Assembly: GCA_016208665.1 (NCBI GenBank)
Contig: JACQXT010000135.1
Span: forward strand, 1-5,899
Direction: 5' to 3'
DNA length: 5,899 nt
DNA from: Chitinivibrionia bacterium
GTDB taxonomy: Bacteria; Krumholzibacteriota; Krumholzibacteriia; WVZY01
Positions 4,990 through 5,899 of this stretch are shown one piece after another; positions within the stretch are counted from its first letter, which is position 1, and each line of letters opens with the position of its first letter. The position numbers and the translations under genes were made by a program. Below the pieces are notes generated by a model. That model searched no databases. It was not told the origin of the DNA and saw only the letters and a program-made list of their open reading frames with translations.

Positions 4990-5899
4990 TCACGATCCCG
5001 GCCGCTCGACGAAATGAATCAACCGCACGCCGTCGAACTCCCTCACTTCCTCGACGGCGTACCGCGATTCGAGTCCTTGGAGAAGGTAGCCGCTCGAATC
5101 GTCGACCCACGGCCGGGCCCGTACATACCAGAGCGACCGGCATTCTCCGATAGCCCGGTCGAGCCTCGCCTCAACCGTTGCGCGCGGCGTGCCGGGCGGC
5201 GCGAACACCGACTGAATGGTTCGAGGAGTTTCGAGGTAATGGGCGACTACCTCTTTCACGGTCGGCGCGAGGATGCATTCGTCGCCGTCCGCTCTCGCCG
5301 CGAGATACTTCGCCGCTCCGCGCACGTCTTCTCTGCCGTACTCGCCGTTGAAATAATAGTTCCCTATCGATGCGAGAGAGAGGCCTGCAGCGAGCGCGCA
5401 TAGAAGAATTCGGGCTGCGGCCGGGCGAATGCCGAGCGCTCCGCGGGCAAGGACGCACAACCAGGCGGGAAGGGCAAGAATGAGATAGCGGGCATTGAAC
5501 GCCTTCGCATTCTGCCAGCACAACAGCGCCGTGAATGCGAGGGGAAGCAGAAGATAGATCGCGATCTCCTTCCAATACCGCCCGTCCTTCACAAGGGACA
5601 CGAATCCGGCAAGCGCCAGCAGCCCGAATGTCCCTCCCACGAGGAGAATCCACCGCAGATGTTCTCGCACGACGTCGGACATCCCCGCATGCTCGTGGAG
5701 ATAGCGGAGCGACGGTCCCAAGGTGAATCCCGCGTTGAACACATACAGGGCGTATGGAACCGCGGTCCAGGAGATCGTGGTTCCGCCGCGAAGACGTTCG
5801 GTCGTCTCGAGTTCGCCGGGCAGCACGGGAGTCACCAGTTTCTTGACTTCGATGATATCGACGATCCGGTATACCCAGGGGGCGATCAGCACGAGTATG
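4990..5899 (-). CDS. Polytopic membrane glycosyltransferase, GT39/ArnT-like (C-terminal part; 5' end outside window)
   Basis: The reading frame is open to the right edge (first full codon at 5898), so only the last 303 residues are visible. The GTG at 5892 is an internal Val codon, not a start. Counting from that codon, five likely membrane helices are seen at about 40-62, 79-101, 108-126, 134-152 and 158-180, followed by a soluble C-terminal domain of about 115 residues. The NARYLILALPAWLCVLARG segment, and YFNGEYGREDVRGAAKYLAARADGDECILAP at the start of the soluble domain, are typical of PMT_2/ArnT-like enzymes. These use polyprenyl-phosphate sugars to glycosylate lipids or proteins on the outer face of the inner membrane. 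The acidic catalytic loop near the N-terminus is outside the window, so activity and substrate cannot be judged. A terminator follows at 4744-4768. Confidence 0.75.
   Translation of the reverse strand, partial: ILVLIAPWVYRIVDIIEVKKLVTPVLPGELETTERLRGGTTISWTAVPYALYVFNAGFTLGPSLRYLHEHAGMSDVVREHLRWILLVGGTFGLLALAGFVSLVKDGRYWKEIAIYLLLPLAFTALLCWQNAKAFNARYLILALPAWLCVLARGALGIRPAAARILLCALAAGLSLASIGNYYFNGEYGREDVRGAAKYLAARADGDECILAPTVKEVVAHYLETPRTIQSVFAPPGTPRATVEARLDRAIGECRSLWYVRARPWVDDSSGYLLQGLESRYAVEEVREFDGVRLIHFVERPGS

Noticed and set aside
4892..5143. 83-codon minus-strand ORF ending in a repeated EEIPP
   Set aside because: The EEIPP repeat is only the translation of the 15-bp tandem repeat. The ORF overlaps the glycosyltransferase out of frame.

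Overview
The window is a compact piece of a bacterial chromosome with moderately high GC. Every gene I can support lies on the minus strand. In transcription order, from right to left, these are: the C-terminal part of a polytopic membrane glycosyltransferase of the GT39/ArnT-like type (cut by the right edge), a 102-residue lipoprotein, an Hsp20 small heat-shock protein, a full-length LonA ATP-dependent protease, and a glycosyltransferase family 9 (heptosyltransferase-like) enzyme cut by the left edge. The lipoprotein signal and the heptosyltransferase-like protein point to a Gram-negative bacterium. The Lon and Hsp20 sequences look proteobacterial or Desulfobacterota-like to me, but I cannot place the organism more precisely.

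Right part (about 4744-5899): the membrane glycosyltransferase ends at 4990. A gene-free stretch of about 220 bases follows. It holds a perfect 15-bp tandem duplication, a degenerate inverted-repeat element, and an intrinsic terminator (hairpin plus seven T on the minus strand). The lipoprotein gene follows with an ideal Shine-Dalgarno sequence. Downstream of it is a 12-bp perfect inverted repeat that probably ends its transcript.

Central part (about 1125-4290): a good sigma-70-type promoter (TTGACT, 17-bp spacer, TATCCT) stands just after that inverted repeat and faces hsp20. The hsp20 leader has two features of possible regulatory interest: its Shine-Dalgarno sequence can pair with an upstream CUCC, and it is better placed for an overlapping 7-codon mini-ORF than for hsp20 itself. 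A GC-rich 157-base spacer separates hsp20 from lon. I see no intrinsic terminator and no convincing promoter in it, so hsp20 and lon are plausibly one proteostasis operon: the small heat-shock protein holds unfolded clients and Lon degrades damaged proteins.

Left part (1-1124): 63 bases after lon, with a UUCG-loop hairpin in the gap, begins the GT9 enzyme. It may be co-transcribed with lon. Its sugar-nucleotide-binding motif is divergent.

I see no mobile gene, tRNA, rRNA, CRISPR array or defence system. The window is mostly ordinary housekeeping and envelope genes. The parts worth a second look are the intergenic structures and a few unusual residues in Lon and the GT9 enzyme.
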